A DNA stretch of 64,000 nucleotides from Natrinema altunense (lineage in GTDB: Archaea; Halobacteriota; Halobacteria; Halobacteriales; Natrialbaceae): positions 310,001 through 374,000 of the forward strand of contig NZ_JNCS01000004.1 of assembly GCF_000731985.1 (NCBI RefSeq), read 5' to 3'. Shown here piece after piece: positions 35,133-43,911 of the stretch (its first letter is position 1; every line of letters begins with the position of its first letter). The notes below the pieces were generated by a model. It was not told the origin of the DNA, searched no databases, and worked only from the letters and a program-made list of their open reading frames with translations. Made by a program: the position numbers and the translations under genes.

Positions 35133-36047
35133 CTACGAGATTTCGTCGTACTGCTCGGAGAGTTTCTCGGCGGCCTCGCCGAGTTGGTTGCGCTCGTACT
35201 CGGTGAGGTCCCACTCGACGATCTCCTCGACGCCGTCGGAACCGAGCTTCGCCGGCACGCCGAAGGCGGTGTCCTCGTGGCCGAACTCGCCCTCGAGTTT
35301 CACGCTCGCGGGGAGGACCTCGCCGGTGTCACGCAGGATGGCCTCGACCATGTGGCCGACGCCGGTCGCCGGCCCCCACTGGGTCGCGCCCTTCTTCTCG
35401 ATGACGTTCATCGCCGAGGTCTGGAGTTCCTCGAGGAGGTCCTCCTTTTCGTCCTCGTCGAACTCGGGATCGCGTCCGTCGACCCGGACCTTGGAGAACA
35501 CGGGGACCTGCGCGTCGCCGTGCTCGCCGAGGATGGTCGCGTCGACGTTCTGCACCGGAGCGTCGAAGCGCTGGGAAATGACGTACCGGAACCGAGCGGA
35601 GTCGAGCCGGCCGCCGAAGCCGATCACTTTCTCGCGGGCGCGCTCGCCCGTCTCGTAGAGGTGGCGGTTCAGCAGGTCGACCGGGTTCGACGTGGTGACG
35701 GTGATGAAGTCGTCGTTGTGCTCGGCGATCGAGGAGCCGATGTCTTCCATGATCGGGGCGTTGTCGCCCGCCAGATCGATCCGTGTTTGCCCCGGCTGGC
35801 GCGGGATGCCCGCCGTGATGACGACGACGTCCGATCCCGCGGTGTCCTCGTAGCCACCCTGTCGGATCGTCGTGTTCGAGTCGTAGGCCGCACCGTGGTT
35901 GGCGTCGGCGGCCTGTCCGATCGTGTCGTCTTCCTTGTCCGGAATGTCGACGAACACGAGCTCGTCCGCAATGTCCCGAAGCGCGATGTTGTAGCCCGCA
36001 GCGGCCCCGACGGTCCCGGCCGCGCCGACCACGCTCACTTTCGTCAT
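35133..36047 (-). CDS. mdh: malate dehydrogenase, LDH-like type
   Basis: 304 residues. Interconverts malate and oxaloacetate with NAD in the citrate cycle. Seen: N-terminal [13 protein letters not shown] (NAD-binding), [17 protein letters not shown] with the two substrate-binding arginines (the Arg in the active-site loop marks malate rather than lactate), and the catalytic GEHGD with His. Very acidic surface, as known for haloarchaeal Mdh. ATG 36047 is about 31 bases after GGATTTAACG. The longer open frame upstream is not used. Confidence 0.95.
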   Translation of the reverse strand: MTKVSVVGAAGTVGAAAGYNIALRDIADELVFVDIPDKEDDTIGQAADANHGAAYDSNTTIRQGGYEDTAGSDVVVITAGIPRQPGQTRIDLAGDNAPIMEDIGSSIAEHNDDFITVTTSNPVDLLNRHLYETGERAREKVIGFGGRLDSARFRYVISQRFDAPVQNVDATILGEHGDAQVPVFSKVRVDGRDPEFDEDEKEDLLEELQTSAMNVIEKKGATQWGPATGVGHMVEAILRDTGEVLPASVKLEGEFGHEDTAFGVPAKLGSDGVEEIVEWDLTEYERNQLGEAAEKLSEQYDEIS

Positions 36048-36288
36048 ACCACGTAATGATTCCCCATCGCACACGTTAAATCCGTCGAAACCTCTGGCTT
36101 CGAACCGATTCGGCGATGAATATTTCGACGACTGTCGTATTCCATCTCGCGCTCCGCGGACCACAGTATGCCCGGCCGCTCGGGCGGCCGCTCACTGCTT
36201 CCCCCCGCGATCCGACGCTCACTTTCGCTCGAGTCGCCCGCGACTCGAGACCGAACCGATCATTGTCGCCGCCCACGGCGTCTCGCGT

Positions 36289-36753
36289 ATGCGCGCTAGC
36301 GTCATCGGCGGCGGGACGGTCACGGACGAACAGGCAGCCCGCGCGGAAGCGGTCGGCCGCGAACTCGCGGCTCGCGGTCACGTCGTCGTCTGCGGCGGTC
36401 GCGGCGGGACGATGGCAGCGGTCTGTCGCGGCGCGAAGTCCGAGGGCGGAACCACGATCGGTATCCTCCCCGGCGAGCGCCCCGGAGCCGCCAACGACGA
36501 TGTCGACATCCCCATCGCGACCGGTCTCGGCCACGCCCGGAACACGCTCGTCCCGCTGAACGGCGACGTGGTCATCGCGCTGGCCGGCGGCGTCGGTACC
36601 CTCTCCGAGATCGGCTTCGCCGGGATCTACGACCGTCCCGTCGTCGGCCTCGGGACCCACGACGTTTCCGCCCTCGAGATCGATTTCGAAACCGCCGACA
36701 CCCCCACCGAGGCCGTCGCTGCCGCCGAGGCCGCACTCGAACGATCGCGGTGA
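36289..36753 (+). CDS. TIGR00725/SLOG-type protein (LOG-like)
   Basis: 154 residues, Rossmann-like. Seen: GGGTVTDEQ near the start, GGRGGTMAAVCRGAK, and VIALAGGVGTLSEIG, the GG-x-GT-x-x-E motif of the SLOG superfamily used to bind nucleotides in cytokinin-activating LOG and DprA-like proteins. The family TIGR00725 has no known reaction. It lies between mdh and the p27-type protein on its own. Confidence 0.85.
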   Translation: MRASVIGGGTVTDEQAARAEAVGRELAARGHVVVCGGRGGTMAAVCRGAKSEGGTTIGILPGERPGAANDDVDIPIATGLGHARNTLVPLNGDVVIALAGGVGTLSEIGFAGIYDRPVVGLGTHDVSALEIDFETADTPTEAVAAAEAALERSR

Positions 36754-36830
36754 CTCGGGGCGCGGCTCCGTCGATAGGGCCGCTCTCCCCCTTCGCAGCT
36801 TTTTCGATGGTCCGCCGCCTCTAGACGAAT

Positions 36831-37574
36831 ATGAGCGACTTCGACAAGGAAGCCGAGCGCGAGAAACTTCGAGAGAAGTACGAGCAGGACAAAGAGGAGC
36901 GCAAGGCGACCCAGCGGATGAGCGACCTGCTGCTCAAGGGTGCGACGATGACCAACGCCCATTGCGGGACCTGCGGCGACCCCCTCTTCCAGGATGACGG
37001 AACGACCTTCTGCCCCAGCTGTCACGGTACCCCCGACGCCGTTCAGGGGACCGATCTCGAGGCCCAGTCGGCTGCGGAGGGAGTGGGCGACGGAACTGCC
37101 ACCGGTGGGTCCGCTGATCGACCCGGTGCCACCGACGCGGCCGCGCCGGATACCGACGACGCCGCGACGACAGCGGCCGAGACGGCGTCCACGCCCAACC
37201 AGACGACGACCGACCCGCGCGACGCCGACCACGGACGGGAGACGAGCGCATCGACCTCGGACCGGCAACCGCAGCCGTCGACGCCGGCTCGAGACGACGG
37301 CCCCTCGCAGTCCCGTCCCGACGCCGCGTCGACCGCCCGCTCCTCTGCGACTCCCCGCCCCGACGACCGTCGGTCCGGTTCCGACCGCAACCGCCCGCGT
37401 CCCGCAACCGGTCCGTCCTCGGCCGACGGCGATCTCGATGCCGCTCGCGATGCGCTCGTCCGGTCGCTCGAGAAGTTCGCCGAAGCGGCCGCCGCCACGG
37501 ACGATCCCCGCTACGCGGCGGACTGTCTCGAGGCGGCTCGTGAAGCCAGCGAAACGTTGGCGACGCTGCGCTGA
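36831..37574 (+). CDS. Sjogren autoantigen p27-type zinc-finger protein
   Basis: 247 residues. Seen: N-terminal charged helix MSDFDKEAEREKLREKY, then MSDLLLKGATMTNAHCGTCGDPLF and FCPSCHG, a four-cysteine zinc ribbon typical for the archaeal homologs of human Sjogren syndrome/scleroderma autoantigen 1. Residues about 65-205 are a disordered Pro-, Asp-, Thr- and Ser-rich linker, followed by a helical C-terminal domain (LDAARDALVRSLEKFAEAA). The function of the family is unknown. ATG is supported by a CTTTTTCG box about 30 bases before it. Confidence 0.85.
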   Translation: MSDFDKEAEREKLREKYEQDKEERKATQRMSDLLLKGATMTNAHCGTCGDPLFQDDGTTFCPSCHGTPDAVQGTDLEAQSAAEGVGDGTATGGSADRPGATDAAAPDTDDAATTAAETASTPNQTTTDPRDADHGRETSASTSDRQPQPSTPARDDGPSQSRPDAASTARSSATPRPDDRRSGSDRNRPRPATGPSSADGDLDAARDALVRSLEKFAEAAAATDDPRYAADCLEAAREASETLATLR

Positions 37575-37974
37575 CCGTCCTCGAGACCGCGGTAACGCCG
37601 ATCGTAGCCGGCGTCGACGAACGACGGCGAGCTGAATCAATCGACATTCGCTCGGCTTGAGCGCCGTCAAGTGACTTCGCACGTCGCGCAGAGGTGGATC
37701 TTCACCGGTTCCTCGCGGTCCCGCGTTCCGTCCGGCTCGACCCCGTCGGGCACCAGTAGATTTAAATTAAGTAGAATGTTACCACCCGATAGGAATACGC
37801 GGCGCTGAGCCGTCACGGTTCGAGTGTCCGTCGATCGGGCGGTTTCGACCGGCGCGTCGTCGAAGGCGCCAGTGTCGCCGCCCGGTCCGACTCGCCGCCC
37901 TCCCCCCCGTGCCGGATACTCGCTCGCCTGCGGCTCGCGATCGCTTGCCACCCCTAGACGGAGGAGAGCCACCG
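37575..37974. other. 400-base gap with AT-rich promoter island
   Basis: No gene recognised on either strand. The island AGATTTAAATTAAGTAG (37757-37773) is a TATA candidate. On the plus strand it would give the PAP2 gene a leader of about 185 bases. A 28-codon minus-strand frame (GTG near 37753, ending in HLCATCEVT) is too short and too close to the box to be convincing. Confidence 0.4.
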
Positions 37975-38826
37975 ATGGCATTAGGATACGTTACGTTCAT
38001 TACGATAGCGACCGTCTGCACCGGCGTTACAGCCACTTGCGCGCTCTGTGTCCGCGCTTCGGCGCTCCCGCGAACGATCGCCGAACTCGAGGATCGGGGC
38101 CGGAGTATCGCGCCCTATCTCGGCGTCACGCTGCTGGTGTTGTTGGTGAAGCGATGGACACATTACCGCAGGTTGGAACTCTCGTATGCGCTCGACTGGG
38201 ACATCACCGCGGAGATCTACGCCGTGGAAGGCTCGTTCGTCGCTGGCCTGCAGTCGATCGTTCCCGACGCGCTGATCGGATTCTTCTCCGCGATGTACAT
38301 GTTCGGGTTCCCGTACCTGCTGGTGTCCGCCCTCGTCCTCTACTTCCTGTTGGGGACCCAGCGGCGCTTCAAGCAACTGCTCGTCGCGTACGCCCTCAAC
38401 ACCCTGGTCGGCTCGGTGTTCTATACGCTGTTCGTCGCCTACGGACCGCGCAATCATCTGTCGACCGTCAACGGGCTTATGTACGAGTTCTACCCGCAGA
38501 CACAGGAACTCACGGCGGAGGTGTCGGCGAACACGAACGTCTTCCCGTCGCTCCACACGTCGCTGGCGGTTATCGTCGCGCTATTCGCCTGGCGGTCGCG
38601 CCGGGAGTACCCCAGATGGTTCCCGATCGCGTCGGTCGTCGCCACCCTCGTCGTCTTCTCGACGATGTATCTGGGGATTCACTGGTTGATCGACGTCGTC
38701 GCAGGCGTCGTACTCGGTATCTGGTGTGTCCTCACCGCCGAGCGACTCGTCGCTCGCGCGGAGGGTGAGCCCGTTTCGACGTCTGACGACCGCGAGACGG
38801 GTCTCACGACCGAAACGAACGACTGA
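37975..38826 (+). CDS. PAP2-superfamily membrane phosphatase
   Basis: 283 residues, six hydrophobic helices. Seen: VFPSLHTSLAVI, equivalent to PSGH of the acid phosphatase superfamily, and YLGIHWLIDVVAGVVLG, equivalent to the third motif H-x-x-x-D. The first motif KxxxxxxRP is modified to GPRN. Substrates of the family are lipid or isoprenyl phosphates. The start is set by a Shine-Dalgarno-like GGAGGAG at 37960-37966, nine bases before the ATG, which is unusual in this leaderless-rich genome and fits the long leader. Confidence 0.85.
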   Translation: MALGYVTFITIATVCTGVTATCALCVRASALPRTIAELEDRGRSIAPYLGVTLLVLLVKRWTHYRRLELSYALDWDITAEIYAVEGSFVAGLQSIVPDALIGFFSAMYMFGFPYLLVSALVLYFLLGTQRRFKQLLVAYALNTLVGSVFYTLFVAYGPRNHLSTVNGLMYEFYPQTQELTAEVSANTNVFPSLHTSLAVIVALFAWRSRREYPRWFPIASVVATLVVFSTMYLGIHWLIDVVAGVVLGIWCVLTAERLVARAEGEPVSTSDDRETGLTTETND

Positions 38827-38893
38827 GCCGTGACCCCGGTCGCTCGAGTACTTCGCTTGGCCGCTCGTAACCCGACTGGAGCATCCGCGTTGC

Positions 38894-41353
38894 TCAGCCC
38901 GTGTAGTCGCTTCCGATGACCTCCCGAATCCGCTCGGCGGTCACCGTCCCCACGCCGTCCGCTTCCTGTAACTCGTCTTCGGTCGCGATCATCACCGCCT
39001 CGACGGTGCCGAACTCCTCGAGCAGCGACCGTGCCGTGACGGGGCCGATTTCGGCGATCGAGGAGACCACGTACTCCTGTTGTTCGCTCAGGGTCTTGGT
39101 CCCCTTTTCGCCGTGGACCGACACCTCCCGGTCGGCGGTCTCCTGTTCCCGGCCGGCGATCACCGCGAGCAGTTCGGTCGTGTCGTCCTCGTCGTCGGTC
39201 CGCAGGACGCTCGCCCCGAAGTCGACCGCGAGACTCGAGAGTGCCCCCCGGACCGCGTTCGGGTGGACGTCCCGCTGTTCGTAGAGTCCCTCGCCCTCGA
39301 TGACGACGATCGGCCGCGAGTAGTGGCGAGCCATCGCGCCGACCTGTTCGAAGACGGAGCGGTCGCCGCCGACCAGCGAGTCGACGAAGTCCGCGACGGA
39401 CTTGCGCTCGACGACGACCCGATCGGAGAGGACGTAGTCGCCGACGTCGAGCGTCTCGAGGCTGATCTCGTACTCCTCGCGTCGCGAGAGGTCGCGGGCG
39501 ATGTTCGCGTCCATCTCCCGCTGGTCGGCGACGACCGCGACGGTGTCGCCCTCGGCGTGTGGTTCGTGGGTCTCGACGTCCTCCTCGATCTCGGCCGCCC
39601 CGTCTCCGGGTTCTTCATTACTACCCGTTTCCGAGTTGTTCGCTCCGAATTCCTGCAGTCCCGGCCCCGCTACAACCCCCTCGCTTCCGCTGGAGGAATC
39701 GCCGACGGCGTCGGTGTTTCCGTCGTTCCCGTCTACTTTCACTCCGCCCTCGCCTGCCCCTTCGAAATCGGTCAGTGACTGCTGTGAGTCGTCGAGTTCC
39801 TCGGTGATTTCGGGGGCCAGTCCTTTCAGTTCGCGCAGTTCCGACTCCATCTCCTTCTCACGCCGCTGCGAGATCCAGAAGTAGGCCTCGTCGCGGGTGT
39901 CCTCCGCCATGAGGACGACGACCCGACCCTCGGTCTGTCGACCCGTCCGTCCCTTCCGCTGGATCGAGCGGATCGCCGTCGGGACGGGCTCGTAGAAGAG
40001 GACGAGGTCGACCTCCGGTACGTCGAGCCCTTCCTCGGCGACCGACGTCGAGACGAGCACCTCGAACTCGCCGGCGCGAAACTCGTCTAAGACCTCCTGT
40101 TGTTGCTTCTGGGTCATCCCGTCGGAGCCTTCGCGGTCGCCCTGCCCGACGAACCGCTTCGCGTCGAAGCTTTCCGAGAGGAAGTCAGTCAGCGCCTCCG
40201 CCGTGTCGCGGGACTCGGTGAAGACGATCACCCGCTCGCCACCCTCGAGCCCCAGCGTTTCCGCGAGCAGCATGCGCGCTTTGCTGTATTTGGGGTGGAT
40301 CTCGTCGAAGCGCTCGGCGTTCCGCATGGCCTCGCGCACGCGCGGATCGGAGACCATCCGCTGGCTGGCCTTCGACGCGCCCGAGGTTCGGGCCTGATTG
40401 CGCTGGCGCTCGAAGTATCGCCGGAGCGCCTCGACGCTTTGAGTCTCGACCAGCGTGACGGCCTGCCGGAGCTTCATCACTTCGGCGTGGATCGACATCC
40501 CCTCGAACCCCTCCGACTGGTCGTTGTTGATCAACGTTTGCAACTCGGCCCGCATCCGATTCAGGTCCTTCTGTGACTGATCAGGTTGGGTCGAACTCGC
40601 GACCCCGAGGTCCTTGAGTTTCTCGAGGCGCTCTTTGATGACCTCGTTCAGGGCGTCGCGGATCTCGAGGACTTCGTCGGGCAGGTCGATGCGCTCCCAC
40701 TCGACCTCGGTGTCGTGGGTGAACTCGTCGACGTCGGCGTCCTCCTCGGTCATCACCTCGACCTCGTCGATGCCGAGGTTCTCACAGACCTCGAGAATTG
40801 CCTCCTCGTCGCCCCCGGGCGAGGCGCTCATCCCCGTCACGAGCGGCCGCTTGGCGTCGGCGTGGTAGCGCTCGGCGATGTAGTTGTAGGCGTAGTCGCC
40901 GGTCGCGCGGTGACACTCGTCGAAGGTGAGATGGGTCACGTCGGCGAGCGAGATCCGGCTCCCGACGAGGTCGTTCTCGATCACCTGCGGCGTCGCCATC
41001 ACGACCGTCGCTTGCTCCCACGTTGCGGCGCGGTCGTCCGGGCTCACGTCGCCCGTAAAGACGACGATCTCCTCGTCGGGGAGCTGCAGCGCTTCGCGGT
41101 AGAAGTCCGCGTGCTGCTGGACGAGCGGTTTCGTCGGCGCGAGCATCACCGACTTCCCGCCGACCTCCTCGAGTCGCCGTGCGGTGACCAGCAGGCTCAC
41201 CGTCGTCTTCCCCAGCCCCGTCGGGAGACAGACGAGCGTGTGGTGGTTCGCGGCCGTCCCCGCGAGTTTCAGCTGGTAGAGTCTGCGCTCCAAGAAGTCG
41301 GGCTCGAGGAGCGGATGCTCGATCGAGGGCGGTTCCTCGTCCTGTGCTGCCAT
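38894..41353 (-). CDS. hef: Hef: fused DEAH helicase and XPF-type nuclease
   Basis: 819 residues, helicase-nuclease for stalled forks (homologous to FANCM and XPF). Seen: Walker A PTGLGKT (44-50), DECH (145-148), SASPGG, motif VI RKGRTGR (467-473), then an acidic linker, the nuclease core VVERKSVADFV with catalytic ERKSVAD (649-655), and C-terminal helix-hairpin-helix repeats (EIGPVTARSLLEEFG). A PIP-like box QQSLTDF sits at 524-530, between helicase and nuclease, in the position known for PCNA-binding haloarchaeal Hef. ATG 41353 is about 30 bases after CCCTTATTCG. Confidence 0.95.
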   Translation of the reverse strand: MAAQDEEPPSIEHPLLEPDFLERRLYQLKLAGTAANHHTLVCLPTGLGKTTVSLLVTARRLEEVGGKSVMLAPTKPLVQQHADFYREALQLPDEEIVVFTGDVSPDDRAATWEQATVVMATPQVIENDLVGSRISLADVTHLTFDECHRATGDYAYNYIAERYHADAKRPLVTGMSASPGGDEEAILEVCENLGIDEVEVMTEEDADVDEFTHDTEVEWERIDLPDEVLEIRDALNEVIKERLEKLKDLGVASSTQPDQSQKDLNRMRAELQTLINNDQSEGFEGMSIHAEVMKLRQAVTLVETQSVEALRRYFERQRNQARTSGASKASQRMVSDPRVREAMRNAERFDEIHPKYSKARMLLAETLGLEGGERVIVFTESRDTAEALTDFLSESFDAKRFVGQGDREGSDGMTQKQQQEVLDEFRAGEFEVLVSTSVAEEGLDVPEVDLVLFYEPVPTAIRSIQRKGRTGRQTEGRVVVLMAEDTRDEAYFWISQRREKEMESELRELKGLAPEITEELDDSQQSLTDFEGAGEGGVKVDGNDGNTDAVGDSSSGSEGVVAGPGLQEFGANNSETGSNEEPGDGAAEIEEDVETHEPHAEGDTVAVVADQREMDANIARDLSRREEYEISLETLDVGDYVLSDRVVVERKSVADFVDSLVGGDRSVFEQVGAMARHYSRPIVVIEGEGLYEQRDVHPNAVRGALSSLAVDFGASVLRTDDEDDTTELLAVIAGREQETADREVSVHGEKGTKTLSEQQEYVVSSIAEIGPVTARSLLEEFGTVEAVMIATEDELQEADGVGTVTAERIREVIGSDYTG

Positions 41354-41624
41354 TGCCGGCTGTTCACCGTCGCCGCGAATAAGGGTTCCCGTACCGCGGT
41401 GAAAGTAAACGAGGACGACCTCGTCCCGTGTCGACCTCGAGTCGACGGTCCGATTCCGCCGGCGACACGACCGATACGGGACCCAGGCCGGTAGCTACAC
41501 CTGCCATCCCTGCGACCGCTGTTTGGTGCCCACCAACTGCCGATCCAGAGCGGCCGATTACCGGTCGCCGCCCGCCAAAATCGGCTGGGGGTTCTTCCAC
41601 CAGTTCAGCCTCGCATGAGACGCA

Positions 41625-42482
41625 ATGCATCGCAGACACTATCTCGCTGCCGCTGGCCTCGTCGGTACAACCGGTCTTGCAGGCTGCATCGACGAGAGCC
41701 CCCTCGCGAGCACCGGCAGTATCGCCGACGATGACGACGATGACGACGCGGCCGACGAACGGACTATCGAAGCGACGTCGGACGGTCCGGAAGCGACGGC
41801 TCGAGCGTTTCTCCGCGCCGTCGACGCCGGCGACGACGACGCGTTCGCCGACGCCATCCACAATTCGAGTAGCCTGCATCCGGACAACTTCGATGCGACG
41901 ACGGACGGTGAGGGCACGGACCGACCGGCGGTCGATATCGAGTCGTTCGACACCGAACTCGACGACACCGGTCTCACCGTCGCGGACCTCCGTGCGATCC
42001 CGGGTGCCACGCTGTTCGTCGAGGACGACCTCGCGACGGTCGTCGAGGGCAGTGACACGGCGCTGGTTTCGGCGACGATGGAACCCGGCGACACGGCCGG
42101 CGAGGCGTTCGAAGACGAGGTGGAGATCGTGCTGGTCACCGAGGACGGGGAGTGGGCGATTCTCTGGTGGCTCCCCGCCCGGACCGACCCCGCCGAGATC
42201 AGCGACGAACCGATCATCGACGAGGCGGGACGCGTCGTCGACACGGTCTCGTTCGATACGTCGGGTGCCAGACACCGCGCTCGGGTCGAGTTCGCGGACG
42301 CGCCGGATGTCGACGTGGTGACCGTCGAATCGACGGTTTTCGGGGCCTCCGCTACGATGGACGATCCGAGCGCGACCGACACTGCCACGATCACCCTCGA
42401 TCCGAACGGGGACGAACTGGTCGTGTCCGCCACCATCGACGGCACGACCGAGGTCGTCCATCGGGAGCCTCACAACGTGTAG
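41625..42482 (+). CDS. haloarchaeal lipoprotein of unknown function
   Basis: 285 residues. Seen: Tat-like start MHRRHYLAAAG, lipobox LAGC with Cys21, an Asp-rich spacer (about 36-43), then a domain with ATARAFLRAVDAGDDDAFADAIH that resembles the NTF2-like/SnoaL pattern found in exported haloarchaeal lipoproteins, and a C-terminal beta domain. No catalytic residues are evident. It is divergent from hef, with 271 bases between. That gap has a CTTATTCG element for hef but no clear one for this gene. Confidence 0.75.
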   Translation: MHRRHYLAAAGLVGTTGLAGCIDESPLASTGSIADDDDDDDAADERTIEATSDGPEATARAFLRAVDAGDDDAFADAIHNSSSLHPDNFDATTDGEGTDRPAVDIESFDTELDDTGLTVADLRAIPGATLFVEDDLATVVEGSDTALVSATMEPGDTAGEAFEDEVEIVLVTEDGEWAILWWLPARTDPAEISDEPIIDEAGRVVDTVSFDTSGARHRARVEFADAPDVDVVTVESTVFGASATMDDPSATDTATITLDPNGDELVVSATIDGTTEVVHREPHNV

Positions 42483-42581
42483 CCTCCGGTACGGCTCGTT
42501 CCCACCCGCCGCCGTCAGCCGGGTCCGTAGTCGAGCCCACACGTGACCTCATTATAACCCCGCCGGTGACGTAGGACGCGT

Positions 42582-43082
42582 ATGGCGTTCCGATCGATCA
42601 CCCACCGCCTCCCGGACGGCGGCTCGATCCTCACCGCGATCGGCTTCGTCCTGCTGGTCACCATCGTCGGCGCGGCCCCCAGCGTGTTCTCCTCGCCCGA
42701 CACGCCGTGGTTCCGCGCCCTCGAGAAACCGTGGTTCTACCCGCCGACGATCGCGTTCCCGGTCGTCTGGACGCTCCTCTTTATCCTCCTCGGCATCGCG
42801 TTGTGGCTCGTCTGGCGCAGCGACGCCGACGGGCGTCGCCTCGCGCTCGGTGCCTTCGTCCTCCAGATGCTGTTCAACGTCGCCTGGACGCCCACCTTCT
42901 TCGCGCTCGAGGCCCCGCTGGTCGCGCTGGGGATCGTCGTCGTCCTCTGGACGCTCGTCGCCGGGACGATCCTCGCCGTTCGGCGGGTCGATCGGCGCGC
43001 CGCGGCGTTGCTGATCCCGTATCTCGCGTGGGTGACGTTCGCAGCCGTCCTCAATTTCGAACTCTGGCGGTTGAACGCCTGA
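42582..43082 (+). CDS. tspO: TspO/MBR family membrane protein
   Basis: 166 residues, five transmembrane helices. Seen: family motifs PWFRALEKPWFYPPTIAFPVVWTLLFILLGI and FALEAPLVALG, with WTPTFF between them and the terminal LNFELWRLN, matching the tryptophan-rich sensory protein. Members bind porphyrins and other ligands and influence stress or tetrapyrrole metabolism. ATG 42582 is about 28 bases after CATTATAACC. Confidence 0.9.
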   Translation: MAFRSITHRLPDGGSILTAIGFVLLVTIVGAAPSVFSSPDTPWFRALEKPWFYPPTIAFPVVWTLLFILLGIALWLVWRSDADGRRLALGAFVLQMLFNVAWTPTFFALEAPLVALGIVVVLWTLVAGTILAVRRVDRRAAALLIPYLAWVTFAAVLNFELWRLNA

Positions 43083-43127
43083 TCCGATGTCACGGCCGAA
43101 CGGTCGGTATGGCGGCCCGGCTCGGGG

Positions 43128-43721
43128 CTACATCGACACCGGCGTGAACTCGAGGACGAGATACGCTAGACAGGCGGCGTAGATCGGGATCGTCAGGTTG
43201 TCGTCGATGATGTAGGTCCGGATCTCGACCGTCACGCCGTCGGCGAGCGTCGCGCCCGCCGCGGCGAGCAGCGCTGCCGTGATCGGCAGAAACGGGAGCG
43301 CGATGATCGTCGAGACGAGGAACATCGTGCCCAACACCTTCGGTGATTTGACCCGCTGGAGGCTGTTGTCCGAGACGGCCCCGCTGATCGGGTCGCCGAG
43401 CGCGAGCATCAACATCGCGGGCAGCGCGATCGCCGGTTCGAAGACCACCACGACGGCGGCCATGCTAATCAGGTAGAGCGCGTACGCAGCGGGGTTGTCC
43501 TGTTCGTACTCGCGGGTGAGGACGTCATAGAGCCGCCAGTCGAGTCCGATCTGGAGTCGCAGGAACTCGAGGACGAGCGCGCCGGCCGCGAGGACGATCA
43601 TGAGGATCCGAAACCGGGGCCACGTCAGCCCGACCTCGAGATAGGTGGCGAGCAGATAGAGGGCGACCAGCCCCGAACCGCTGGCGTGGACGAGTCGCCG
43701 CTTCAGTTCGTCGGCCATCAT
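43128..43721 (-). CDS. dolichol/polyprenol kinase-like membrane protein
   Basis: 197 residues, about six hydrophobic segments. Seen: RRLVHASGSGLVALYLL at the start, MLALGDPISGAVSD in the middle, and IRTYIIDDNLTIPIYAA near the end, the CTP-dependent lipid kinase pattern (SEC59/VTE5/DGK1 family) in which the GDP/D-x-x-A region is important. It may phosphorylate an isoprenyl alcohol such as dolichol or geranylgeraniol. The ATG at 43721 is followed directly by another ATG (43718). An AT-rich box (43774-43790) about 58 bases upstream is the only promoter candidate. Confidence 0.75.
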   Translation of the reverse strand: MMADELKRRLVHASGSGLVALYLLATYLEVGLTWPRFRILMIVLAAGALVLEFLRLQIGLDWRLYDVLTREYEQDNPAAYALYLISMAAVVVVFEPAIALPAMLMLALGDPISGAVSDNSLQRVKSPKVLGTMFLVSTIIALPFLPITAALLAAAGATLADGVTVEIRTYIIDDNLTIPIYAACLAYLVLEFTPVSM

Positions 43722-43911
43722 GTCCTGCCTTGGGAGAGGTGACCTTCAGTCCGTCGGTTAGTTCTCCCGAGTACTATATATTATTTAAAAGCGCGGCGGC
43801 GACCGACGCCCATTTTCACTGTGCGCCGTCTCGTGTCGTTCATCCGTAAAGTGGTGTCGAGATCGTCCGCAAACCCGTCGCAAAACGCACTCTCCGCGAC
43901 GCGAATGCCGT

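Noticed and set aside
37667-37753. 28-codon minus-strand frame ending HLCATCEVT
   Set aside because: Too short, with a single CxxC, and its GTG lies only about 11 bases from the TATA-like box.
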